64,000 nucleotides of DNA from Mesorhizobium sp. M1B.F.Ca.ET.045.04.1.1 (GTDB lineage Bacteria > Pseudomonadota > Alphaproteobacteria > Rhizobiales > Rhizobiaceae), in assembly GCF_003952465.1 (NCBI RefSeq), contig NZ_CP034448.1, positions 1,364,001 to 1,428,000 on the forward strand, written 5' to 3'. A model generated the notes under the pieces. The model saw only the letters and a list, made by a program, of their open reading frames with translations. It had not been told where the DNA came from and ran no database searches. Positions 56,415 to 64,000 of the stretch are shown piece after piece. Made by a program: the position numbers and the translations under genes. Position 1 is the first letter of the stretch, and every line of letters starts with the position of its first letter.

Positions 56415-57275
56415 ATGGCGCCAGCAGGTGCAATGCGCGGCAACATTCAGGGAAACAAGCATGATTTCACGGCAGCGTATAATCGCAGGTGGCCGCACGC
56501 CTATTTTCGCGCGCATCTGGCCTTAGATTATGTGATTTCAGATCGGGCCAAACCGGTCTTTGAAAGGATATTCGCCGAGTATCGACGTGTTCGAAACAAG
56601 ACTAGTTTGAAAATAATCGACGTCGGTTGCTCCTATGGCATCAACGCTGCTTTACTGCGCACCGATCTCGATCTCGACGATTTGTATGCTGCCTATCTGA
56701 AATCCGGAGGATCGCTCTCGGGACGACAGGAGTTAGAGCATCGCGCTTTCTTTCGGGATCGCGGTCTCCGCGACGATATCCAGTTCGTCGGCGTGGATCC
56801 ATCATTCCGGGCTGTCAGGTATGCGCAGACCCTGGGCCTGCTGGAGGTTGGAGTAACGGCAGACTTGGAAACACGTGATTTGAGCGTCAAGGAACGATGC
56901 GCCCTCGAGGATGCGGACATCCTCATCAGCACAGGCTGTGTGGGCTACGCCACCGAGCGAACCTTTGCGCGCGTGTATGACGCCTCGGCGACGTCACGCC
57001 CGTGGGTCGTCGCCTTCGTAATGCATCCCTTCAGTTATGACGACATCGCCGCGGCCCTTCGGGGCTTCGGGTTAGAAACTAAGCACCTAGACCAGTTCAG
57101 ACAGCGCCAGCGCCGCTTCTCCACACTAGTGGAACGGCGCGCAATCTTGAAGGCTATGAGCAAACTCGGCATGGAAGACCGCCTAGAGCGCACGACCGGC
57201 TATATTTACGCGTCCTGCTACGTCTCCGCACCGCCAGGCGAAGCTGGCCTGCCCCTATCGGGTGATCCATGTTGA
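56415..57275 (+). CDS. SAM-dependent methyltransferase-like protein
   Basis: 286 residues from the ATG at 56415, behind GAGGTGGAC; a TTG at 56376 would overlap the nifH relic. The class I methyltransferase motif I is LKIIDVGCSYGINAALL near residue 57. FVGVDPSFRAVRYAQ near 125 would be motif II and DILISTGCVGYATE near 170 motif IV. The 30-residue N-terminus includes HAYFRAHLALDYVISD. Substrate unknown. Its position right behind the nifH promoter and 5' relic suggests that it was captured into a NifA-regulated unit. Confidence 0.82.
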   Translation: MAPAGAMRGNIQGNKHDFTAAYNRRWPHAYFRAHLALDYVISDRAKPVFERIFAEYRRVRNKTSLKIIDVGCSYGINAALLRTDLDLDDLYAAYLKSGGSLSGRQELEHRAFFRDRGLRDDIQFVGVDPSFRAVRYAQTLGLLEVGVTADLETRDLSVKERCALEDADILISTGCVGYATERTFARVYDASATSRPWVVAFVMHPFSYDDIAAALRGFGLETKHLDQFRQRQRRFSTLVERRAILKAMSKLGMEDRLERTTGYIYASCYVSAPPGEAGLPLSGDPC

Positions 57276-57329
57276 ACGTTGGTGCATGCTTGGTCTTTGC
57301 GTACGGGTGGCCGGCGTAGCTGGTCCGGG

Positions 57330-57960
57330 TCTTGTTGTGTTGGCGACATTCTTCGATTCAGATCCGGGATTCCTAGAAGAATTCGCCCTCGAGCAGTTCG
57401 TCACGAACCTTCGAGTTGAAGCTCTCGCAATAGCGATTTCCCAGGAGTGCCGGGCATAATGTAGGCGGTTTTGACCCCGACAGCGGCGCCATCACGCGAC
57501 GCCTGGTCATGAACTCTGGGCGTCATTGGATCGAACGTGGGCCGGGAATGCCGGAGGATGAACAGATCGGAGAGAAGTCGATCACGTCGACGGCCTTCAA
57601 GTGGTGACACGCTCTCTGACGACGGTGCCTTGTGAACTCATCGATCACATTGAGCATGCGCATTACCTTCCACTGCTGGTTCGATCCTCGACGAGTCGGA
57701 GGACCAGACATTTTAGGATACTCCAGCCGAAGCCGGATGGACAGATCGTCATTGAGTCACAGAGAGACGGCCACGTCTGGGTGCTTCTGAGAACCTTCAG
57801 CCCCTCACGCCGCCAGATCCGTTTGAGGTCACCTCCAGACGCAGAGCAGCATCACGGCGACGCGCGATAGGTGTAGCGGCCATATTGGCGGGCGAGCACG
57901 ATGATGTCGGCGGTCAAAGCCACTTCATCGGAACCTCGGTCCATGGATTTATAAGCACCC
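57330..57960 (-). pseudogene. IS3-family transposase OrfB relic
   Basis: The clearest part is minus-strand NRYCESFNSKVRDELLEGEF near 57380-57440, the last integrase motif. The upstream part has many frameshifts, so the left boundary at 57960 is approximate. Confidence 0.55.
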
Positions 57961-58743
57961 GGCGCCCCCGTCATTGGGGAACTCCAAGTTCAGCAACAAT
58001 ATCCAACACGCACGCACGGCGACGGGCGGCGCCTGGAAGTTTCCCCGCGCAGCTTCCGCCAGGATCATCTTGTCCGGCGTCAGGTCGGAGCCGGCGTTCT
58101 CGGTCAAGTTCTTTCAGCCGCCTGACCTGATTCGCCTTCACCCCCCCAAGGTCCGACCAGTGACGAAAGTAGGTAACTTCCGTCACCTATCGTTGGGTTC
58201 GCCTCTGCAATCGATTTGCCCTGCAAAATTAGAACTCAACCTGCTGCAGCTTCGTGCCGATCTCGCCCGCATGTCTCTTTCTGGCCAGTTCTTCACTCAT
58301 GCATCGGCTAGAAAGCAATACCTAAGGGAAGACCTCTCAGACACAGGACAGCGCGGTCGAAGCCTGAACCATGACGAACTCGTCGATGGCCATGACATGG
58401 CAGCTTCGAGTGAACTAGTTGAACCCACTCAAGCGGTCGCCCCTCTGCGCGACGACCTGCAATGCGATCGCAGGAACCATCTGCGCAGTGCACTAGGCTA
58501 ACACTCCGTGTATCCATTAGTGGTCTGCCCCGGCGAACTTAGCGTGCAGCGACGCCGCGGCGAAGTGAAACAGCTTCGCGGCGCCTGTTATTCCATATAG
58601 GCGATCCGCAGATGCCGGCTCCGTGGGTGACATCGCAATCGGGAGTTTCATCGCGACCATACGTTCGAGTGGCATGATAGACGAACGCGGCCATTCAATG
58701 TTCCATGTGTCTCGCGTTCACTCACGTCCGATGAAAACGCCTG
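57961..58743. other. Gene-free stretch
   Basis: A plus-strand open frame of 175 codons (57974-58501) exists but shows no recognisable family motif or ribosome-binding site. I do not call it a gene. Confidence 0.45.
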
Positions 58744-58847
58744 TGTTCGCAAGCCGACACGCTGAGGTACACGTATTCCGCCAATGCTACGCGAACCACA
58801 CGGTTTTCCCTCTTTCTCGCACAGGTTTTGGTGGCACGCCGATTGCA
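58744..58847 (+). promoter_or_regulatory. Consensus NifA/sigma-54 promoter of the Ddl-like gene
   Basis: TGGCACGCCGATTGCA at 58832-58847 matches TGGCACG-N4-TTGCA perfectly. TGT-N10-ACA lies at 58744-58759, 72 bp upstream. Transcription would start near 58859, 88 nt before the ATG. Confidence 0.88.
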
Positions 58848-58946
58848 TGGAAACGATGAAGGCACCAAGTGCCGGACATAGCTGTTCACCTCGATCAGCT
58901 AATCTGAACGGTTAAATGCAACATAAAGACATCGAAGGAGTAGGTC

Positions 58947-59951
58947 ATGCGAGTAGCCGTCGTGTGGAATCATGATCATACGGGCGTGATCAACCGGTTC
59001 GGTCACCCTTGTCAGGAGGAATACGGCCGCGAGATGGTGGAACGGATGGTGGCGGCGCTGCAAGGGCGCGGCCACGAGACACTGCTGTGCGAAGGCGATA
59101 AAGGACTACTCGCCACGCTCGAGCGGTTCATGCCACCTGATCCGCAAGCCCGCCCCTCCGGAATGGTCTTCAACATGGCCGCCGGAATACAAGGCGAGTG
59201 CCGTCTCACGCACGTTCCGGCTATGCTCGAGATGGCCGGCGTCCCATACACTGGATCGAGCCCGCTCGGGCATGGGGTGGCGCTCGACAAAGCTATCACC
59301 AAAAGACTCATCCGGGATCGCGGTGTGCCGACACCGAACTTCCGCGTGATGCGTACCGGCACTGAGAGCACCGAAGGTATTCGATTCCCAGTGGTAGTGA
59401 AGCCGCGCCACGAATCCCTCAGCTGCGGATTGCAGCTCGTGCATGAACCTGCTGAGTTGAGACGCGCCGTGGAAGGTATTGTCACGCAATATGAACAGGA
59501 TGTCCTCGTGGAAGAATACATTGAGGGGCGAGAAATATACGTCGCACTGCTGGGAAATGGAGAACCCGAGGTGCTGCCTCTGATTGAGCTGGACTTCGGC
59601 GACCGTGAAACGCGTCTTGTGACTTGGGAAGACAAGCAGCACATGGCTGTCGCGGCGCCGCAGACCATTTGCCCGGCGCGAATCGATAGTAAGCTTGCGA
59701 CGGCGCTGCGGGATATTTCGGTTGCGACCTTCCGTGCCTGCCAATGCCGGGACTATGCCCGCGTTGACCTCCGGATCGACCGGTCCGGCCGGCCTTTTGT
59801 GTTGGAGATCAACTCCATGCCGGCGCTCGGCGCGAACAGCTTTTATCCCCTGGTCGCGAGGGCCGCCGGACACAGCTTTCCTAGTTTGGTTAATCGCATG
59901 CTCGACATCGCCTACACGCGGTACTTCGGAGTCGGCATTCCCCAAGGCTGA
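58947..59951 (+). CDS. D-alanine--D-alanine ligase-like ATP-grasp protein
   Basis: 334 residues; GAAGGAG precedes the ATG. It has a Ddl-like layout: N-terminal domain with VAVVWNHDHTGVINR and VFNMAAGIQGECRLTHVPAMLEMAGVPYTGSSPLGH (the Ddl EG.G/PYTGS region), then ATP-grasp elements LDKAITKRLIRDRGVPTPNF, FPVVVKPRHESLSCG, VLVEEYIEGREIYVALLG and DYARVDLRIDRSGRPFVLEINSMPAL. True Ddl makes D-Ala-D-Ala for the cell wall; a NifA-controlled relative more likely ligates other amino acids during symbiosis. Downstream only an IS relic follows. Confidence 0.9.
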   Translation: MRVAVVWNHDHTGVINRFGHPCQEEYGREMVERMVAALQGRGHETLLCEGDKGLLATLERFMPPDPQARPSGMVFNMAAGIQGECRLTHVPAMLEMAGVPYTGSSPLGHGVALDKAITKRLIRDRGVPTPNFRVMRTGTESTEGIRFPVVVKPRHESLSCGLQLVHEPAELRRAVEGIVTQYEQDVLVEEYIEGREIYVALLGNGEPEVLPLIELDFGDRETRLVTWEDKQHMAVAAPQTICPARIDSKLATALRDISVATFRACQCRDYARVDLRIDRSGRPFVLEINSMPALGANSFYPLVARAAGHSFPSLVNRMLDIAYTRYFGVGIPQG

Positions 59952-60049
59952 CGCCCGTCGAGTCGCGACCGCCGGGTGCAGCGTCGGTGACGAAGGCGAC
60001 ATAGAGAAAGCCGGCTCAGATCGCCGCATATCCGACACCCAAATTCAGG

Positions 60050-60400
60050 CGCCGGCGCTGGCGGTTGGCGTGATCCAGCGGGCAGGCGCGGCTTGTCGCT
60101 TTTGGCAATCTCCGCCGGCTTGATGGTCGACAAAGGCAATCAGCGTTTGAATGGCGTTCGAGCCCGTAAGCGGAAGCCTTAGGCAAGATCTCATTGGCTT
60201 GCCGAAACTGGCGGTTATCCGCCCTCCGCGAGCTTCTCCGCACCCGCGCGTGGGGTAAGCACATCGCTGTCCACATCCGCCCCTCCTCACCCAGTCCTTG
60301 AGCGTCTGCACCATGTAGCCGATTTTGGCCGCGATTGACGACATGGTCGCTCTCAGCGTGACTGGGGAGGTCCCCTCGTGATCCAAACCACCCGAACCGC
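60050..60400 (-). pseudogene. IS3-family transposase OrfA/OrfB junction relic
   Basis: Minus-strand pieces DHEGTSPVTLRATMSSIAAK, IGYMVQTLKDWVRR and RQANEILPKASAY match the OrfA region of IS3 elements of the IS51/IS2-like type. LIAFVDHQ begins OrfB. Frames are broken. Confidence 0.65.
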
Positions 60401-60572
60401 GCTGGCCGGACCTCGGTTGAAATCGATTTGTTGTTTGATTGGCTCCTGCTTCTCAAAAGTTGGAGCGCCCCGCACGCGGCGCGGTTCATGGGAAATCCGC
60501 CGGCTTTCATCGAAAAGTAGCTGACGATGCCTACGACTGGTCGCATGTGCTTTGCCATCTTGAATGGAGTGC

Positions 60573-61745
60573 TTATATACGCGAGAAGAGCTTGCGCTCC
60601 ATGGTGGTCAGGCGTTCCGGGCCTTTTTCCGTCACCAGCACCGTCTCGCTGAAGCCCATCCCCGCTGCCATCATCAGCATATGAAACACCATTCCCGGCT
60701 CTAAGACCCATTCGACGCCAGGCACGAATTCGCGGATAAATTCGCCGGCCGACGGGCGATGATTAAGACCAAGCGAATAGCCGGCACGATTCGTATAGGT
60801 TTCGCGCAGTCCAGATGCCAGAAGCGGCTCGCGGCAAGCTCGGTCGACCACGCTGGCCGGTGTGCCCGGCCGCATCAATGCGATCGCCTCGTCTTGGATG
60901 CGGATGATCGTGTCGGCGATACGCTGTTGCGCAGCGCTCGCCGGACCGACAACAGCGGTGCGCATCAAGCGTGCCCAGTAATTCTTGTGGACCCCGTTTT
61001 GCTCAAAGTAGACAGGATCGCCACGTTCCAGGCGCCGGTCCGAAAGTCCTCCATGTATGAGACTTGTTCGATCGCCGGAGGTGATGATACCGCCGAGCGA
61101 CGCTGCCCCCGCCTTCACCAATGCGCTAGACACAGCCTCGGCGAGTTCTCGCTCCGCGACTCCAGGCGCGATAGCCTCGATGCCGGCCCGCAGACCCACT
61201 TCAACTAGCCGCGCAGCGCCGCGCAGATGTTCTAGTTCCCGCGGCGATTTGATCAGGCGCAGGTGGTCGACAATACGGGGCTCTCCAACCAGAGTTGCCT
61301 TCGGCAGCAGCGCCTGCAGCATCTTCCAGCGCTCCACCGTCAAGAACCATGAGTGCTCATCCAGACCGATGCGCCCGCCTGCCAACCCAAGACCTTCAAG
61401 GGCTCTTCGCGCCGTGTCGAGCCAAACGGGGAGCGGATCAGCGGCATCTGCATAGACCACATGGTTTTTGACCCATGAGGTGCTGTGCGCCGTGGGGACT
61501 TCCATGTCGCGCACGATCAGCACCGGGTCGCCGCGGCTGGGTACTGCTAAAGCGTGATAGGAGAAATAGCCAATTTGATCGAGGCCACTTAGATAATTGA
61601 TGTTTTCTGGTTGGTGCAGCAGTAAGACGGGAAGATCATACTTAGCCATCTCTTCTTGCGTACGCCGTAGGCGCTCCCGATACTCCTCCGCCGGGAAATC
61701 CATGCCGTTATTCGCAGGCTCACTCACCGTCTTAAGCTCCTTCAT
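60573..61745 (-). CDS. M24-family (creatinase/ectoine hydrolase-like) protein
   Basis: 390 residues with the two-domain pita-bread layout. The N-terminal domain has YDLPVLLLHQPENINYLSGL. The C-terminal domain begins near 160 (LIKSPRELEHLRGAARLVEVGL) and has SGDRTSLIHGG, NRAGYSLGLNHRP near 325 and LEPGMVFHMLMM near 350. Most metal ligands of aminopeptidase P are replaced: the DAG aspartate by E, the GDITRT aspartate by another residue, the EPG-helix glutamate region differs. This points to the non-metal creatinase/ectoine-hydrolase (DoeA-like) branch, which hydrolyses C-N bonds in small cyclic molecules. It overlaps the PotC fragment by 14 bp and follows the PrpD gene on the same strand. Confidence 0.82.
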   Translation of the reverse strand: MKELKTVSEPANNGMDFPAEEYRERLRRTQEEMAKYDLPVLLLHQPENINYLSGLDQIGYFSYHALAVPSRGDPVLIVRDMEVPTAHSTSWVKNHVVYADAADPLPVWLDTARRALEGLGLAGGRIGLDEHSWFLTVERWKMLQALLPKATLVGEPRIVDHLRLIKSPRELEHLRGAARLVEVGLRAGIEAIAPGVAERELAEAVSSALVKAGAASLGGIITSGDRTSLIHGGLSDRRLERGDPVYFEQNGVHKNYWARLMRTAVVGPASAAQQRIADTIIRIQDEAIALMRPGTPASVVDRACREPLLASGLRETYTNRAGYSLGLNHRPSAGEFIREFVPGVEWVLEPGMVFHMLMMAAGMGFSETVLVTEKGPERLTTMERKLFSRI

Positions 61746-61990
61746 CGTTGACTAGCTCATTGTATTTGTTTCGCCGTTCACCCGTCTGGCGGACCACCTC
61801 TACGCCGGCATACATAACGACTGTCAACGCGATCAGCAGACTTGAAACGGCAGCGATTGTAGGCGTGATCTCTTCCCGAATTCCCGACCACATCTTTATC
61901 GGTAAGGTGGTGGTATCCGGCCCGCTCACGAAGAGTGACAGCACCAACTCATCGGCAGATCCGTTGCGGAAATTGAAGCTGGAAACCTGC
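61732..61990 (-). pseudogene. PotC-like ABC permease, C-terminal fragment
   Basis: The frame contains DELVLSLFVSGPDTTTLPIK, MWSGIREEITPTIAAVSSLL and IALTVVMYAGVEVV, the end of spermidine/putrescine-type ABC permeases. Only about 75 residues remain of some 260. The rest of the transporter is missing from the window. Confidence 0.85.
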
Positions 61991-62038
61991 AAGCCATGCC
62001 CATGAAATTTCGCCCGCACAGCAAGTACCTGCCCCTTC

Positions 62039-63412
62039 CTAGCTCAGGAGAATCGCGGCGTCATCTTCGGCATATCGCCTGCCCCGTCGAGAGAGAGCAG
62101 CCAGAAGAGGCCCAAGGCCTGCTGCTTCGAGGTTGCCTATTGCCGAGAGGATCTCGTCCTGCCACCGCGGGTGAACGTTCTCTCTGCTGAGGCCCTTGAA
62201 TTTCTCCCAAATCTGATCGGCCGATAAAGGGCGCAGGACATCCCCAAGTGGGTGTCGTACAATCATTTCTTCCGGCCCTTTCCCTTGATCCATGACAACG
62301 CGGGCTGGCGTTTCGGCTGGAAACGCCGAAGCGAAATCGGAGGACGCTTCAAGCTCAATACGCCCGGCCAACTCAATGATGCGTACGTCAGTGAGACGTT
62401 CAGGTTGAACAGGCCGTAGGGCTTCCCGCCCGTACAAAGCGGCCAGTGCGCAACTAAAATAGAAGCTGTATTGAGCCCCCTCCAAGGTGCTGGGGGCGCG
62501 CTCGTTTGCTAGGCGCAGCGCTTGTGGGAAAGTTTCTATGCGCAGCTTGCGGATCTCTTGCCCATCGCGACGCATGGCTAGTATCGCATCGATAGCTGCG
62601 TGGATATAGCGACAGCATGCATACGGCTTAAGATAGCATTTTTGAATTTCCCATGAAGACCCAAGATTTTGGGTCAGGAGATGGCGGGTGAAACGATCGT
62701 CGTCATCGAGAAGATTGAGAGGTCCAGTTGCGGCTGCCCGCGCGCGATAGGCGGCGGTGATACCTGCAACCACGGCGGGCGGAATCCCTTCCTTGATCGT
62801 GCTACCCTCGAATTTCGAGGTTGTGGTCAGGAAGACGATTGGTCCTTCGGATCCGGCAATACCTAACGCATGAGCGGTTTCCGTGGCACTCAAACCCAAG
62901 AGACGGCTAGCTGCAGCCGCAGCCCCGTAGCCGACCCAGCGTCCAGTTGCATACGTATCGATTGCCGCAACCGGCCGAGAGCTCGCGATTCGGAGGGCGA
63001 TTTCATATCCGAGCGCAATTGCAACCATGGTCTCGGAGACCGACGCGTCAACAGCCTGAGCCACTGCCAAGGCGGCGGGAATAACGCCGGCACCCGCGTG
63101 GCCTGCTGCGCCACGATGACCGTCGTCGATATCCAGCGCGCTTGCCGCAGCGCTGTTCGCCATCGCGGCGCCGACCACACTAGAACGATCCTCGGTCACC
63201 CAAATGCTGATCAGGCCCTCGCCATAGGCTTCCAGTGCTGATTTTCTGGCCGCATCAGCTAACGGCGATCGCAGGCCCGCAGCCGTGGCACCGATAAGAT
63301 CTAAAATGAGCAACGAAATTGTACGCCGTGTCGCCGCAGGCAGTGCACTTGCTGGATAGCTGCTAACGAATTCGGCGAGTTCAGATATGGCTCGCACTGA
63401 GGTATACTCCAA
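62039..63412 (-). CDS. MmgE/PrpD-family protein
   Basis: 457 residues from a TTG start (a GTG a few codons later is possible). LLILDLIGATAAGLRSPLAD near residue 33, AANSAAASALDIDDGHRGAAGHAGAGVIPAALAVAQ near 85-120, GYEIALRIASS near 135 and KCYLKPYACCRYIHAAIDAI near 265 are family landmarks, DIDDGH/HAG and KPYACC being in the active-site area. Known members are 2-methylcitrate dehydratase, cis-aconitate decarboxylase and an iminodisuccinate epimerase. Neither prpC nor prpB is near, and the neighbours are an M24 hydrolase and a transporter relic, so a catabolic role on a small organic or amino acid is more likely than propionate metabolism. Confidence 0.88.
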   Translation of the reverse strand: MEYTSVRAISELAEFVSSYPASALPAATRRTISLLILDLIGATAAGLRSPLADAARKSALEAYGEGLISIWVTEDRSSVVGAAMANSAAASALDIDDGHRGAAGHAGAGVIPAALAVAQAVDASVSETMVAIALGYEIALRIASSRPVAAIDTYATGRWVGYGAAAAASRLLGLSATETAHALGIAGSEGPIVFLTTTSKFEGSTIKEGIPPAVVAGITAAYRARAAATGPLNLLDDDDRFTRHLLTQNLGSSWEIQKCYLKPYACCRYIHAAIDAILAMRRDGQEIRKLRIETFPQALRLANERAPSTLEGAQYSFYFSCALAALYGREALRPVQPERLTDVRIIELAGRIELEASSDFASAFPAETPARVVMDQGKGPEEMIVRHPLGDVLRPLSADQIWEKFKGLSRENVHPRWQDEILSAIGNLEAAGLGPLLAALSRRGRRYAEDDAAILLS

Positions 63413-64000
63413 TATATCCGCTTCTTTTCGAATAAAGTCTACGGCTGCTTTTCTACCTCGGGGCGAGCCTTGTTACCCACAATAGTCTCAAGCGAAGCCA
63501 GGGCCATGTGCTGGCAGATGGAATTAGGAGACGTCAAACTCCTGCTGCAGCTCGATCAACAACGCGCCTGCTTAACAGTTAAGAAGCCACTCCATTTTGC
63601 TGGTGCACTGTTCTACCGGTTTCGATACCGCGTAGCTCCAACAAGCCAAGTTTCATAAAGAATTTACACGTTGAGAACGCCTATTTGCACTTGAGGCGGA
63701 GCAATTAACAGAACGGCGAGGTTGTGATGCGCTGACCTTCGCTTCACCATCCCCCTTGCAATCCGCATGCCACCGAAGAAGTTGTCCGAGCAAGTGGCGG
63801 ACACTGTGTTTCGCGCCGCGCTACCGGAACACTTGACCATTCGTGTGTCTTCTTCCGAACATAGGTGTCTCCGCATGAGAGGCGACCGTCGTATTCAACG
63901 TTCCAAGTTCTCGTGGGTCCATATCTAGTGCCAATTCAAACGCCCACCACAATAATGTCTATTGGGCTCTCAGTGGTGGTGGACTCGGCATCCGAGCATC
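63413..64000. other. Gene-free stretch at the window end
   Basis: No recognisable gene, IS end or promoter was seen. Confidence 0.45.

Noticed and set aside
57974-58501. 175-codon plus-strand open frame
   Set aside because: No ribosome-binding site, no motif, and a composition like the neighbouring non-coding DNA.

Overview
The window looks like part of a symbiosis island of a Mesorhizobium species of the M. loti type. The basis is gene content: nifHDKENX followed by a DUF269 gene, nifQ, a second rpoN paired with a prxS peroxiredoxin, nif-type fdxB, acdS (ACC deaminase), a periplasmic alpha-carbonic anhydrase, and many decayed insertion sequences. No replication or conjugation genes, rRNA, tRNA or CRISPR array were seen. 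Assignments rest on reading motifs and translations by eye; no database search was run.

Layout. 0-5.3 kb: SDR fusion (cut by the window edge), luciferase-like monooxygenase, nifQ, then rpoN2 and prxS on the minus strand behind a NifA/sigma-54 promoter. 5.8-7 kb: relics of asnB and an IS21 element. 7.1-9.4 kb: HisC-like aminotransferase and a second luciferase-like monooxygenase. 9.5-11 kb: an IS3 element nested in an IS630 remnant. 11.5-15.2 kb: queC-queD-queE (preQ0 synthesis), carbonic anhydrase and a broken queE copy. 16-26 kb: the nif core nifH-D-K-E-N-X-DUF269, a response regulator and a universal stress protein. 27-28.3 kb: an ornithine/lysine N-monooxygenase.

28.4-36.2 kb: a roughly 3.1 kb block occurs twice around acdS. 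It carries a thioredoxin-TPR protein, a nifX relic, DUF269, DUF683, fdxB and a SyrA-like protein. The first copy is decaying; the second is largely intact. 36.2-44.8 kb: queC relic, ABC exporter, LuxR-type regulator, then a radical SAM/SPASM protein, a diaminobutyrate-type aminotransferase and an Fe(II)/2-oxoglutarate oxygenase. 44.9-54.1 kb: IS relics around gabT and an acetolactate-synthase-like enzyme. 54.3-64 kb: an ATP-grasp ligase, a methyltransferase behind a broken nifH with its promoter, a Ddl-like ATP-grasp ligase behind a consensus NifA/sigma-54 promoter, an M24 hydrolase, a PotC fragment and an MmgE/PrpD protein.

A theme is repeated NifA/sigma-54 control. TGT-N10-ACA sites paired with GG-N10-GC promoters precede prxS-rpoN2, asnB relic, nifH, the second thioredoxin-TPR gene and the Ddl-like gene. 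Several more such promoters are damaged or front broken genes. The region appears to have been built and eroded by duplication of nif operon pieces and IS activity, leaving a working nitrogenase core plus small metabolic modules of unknown product.
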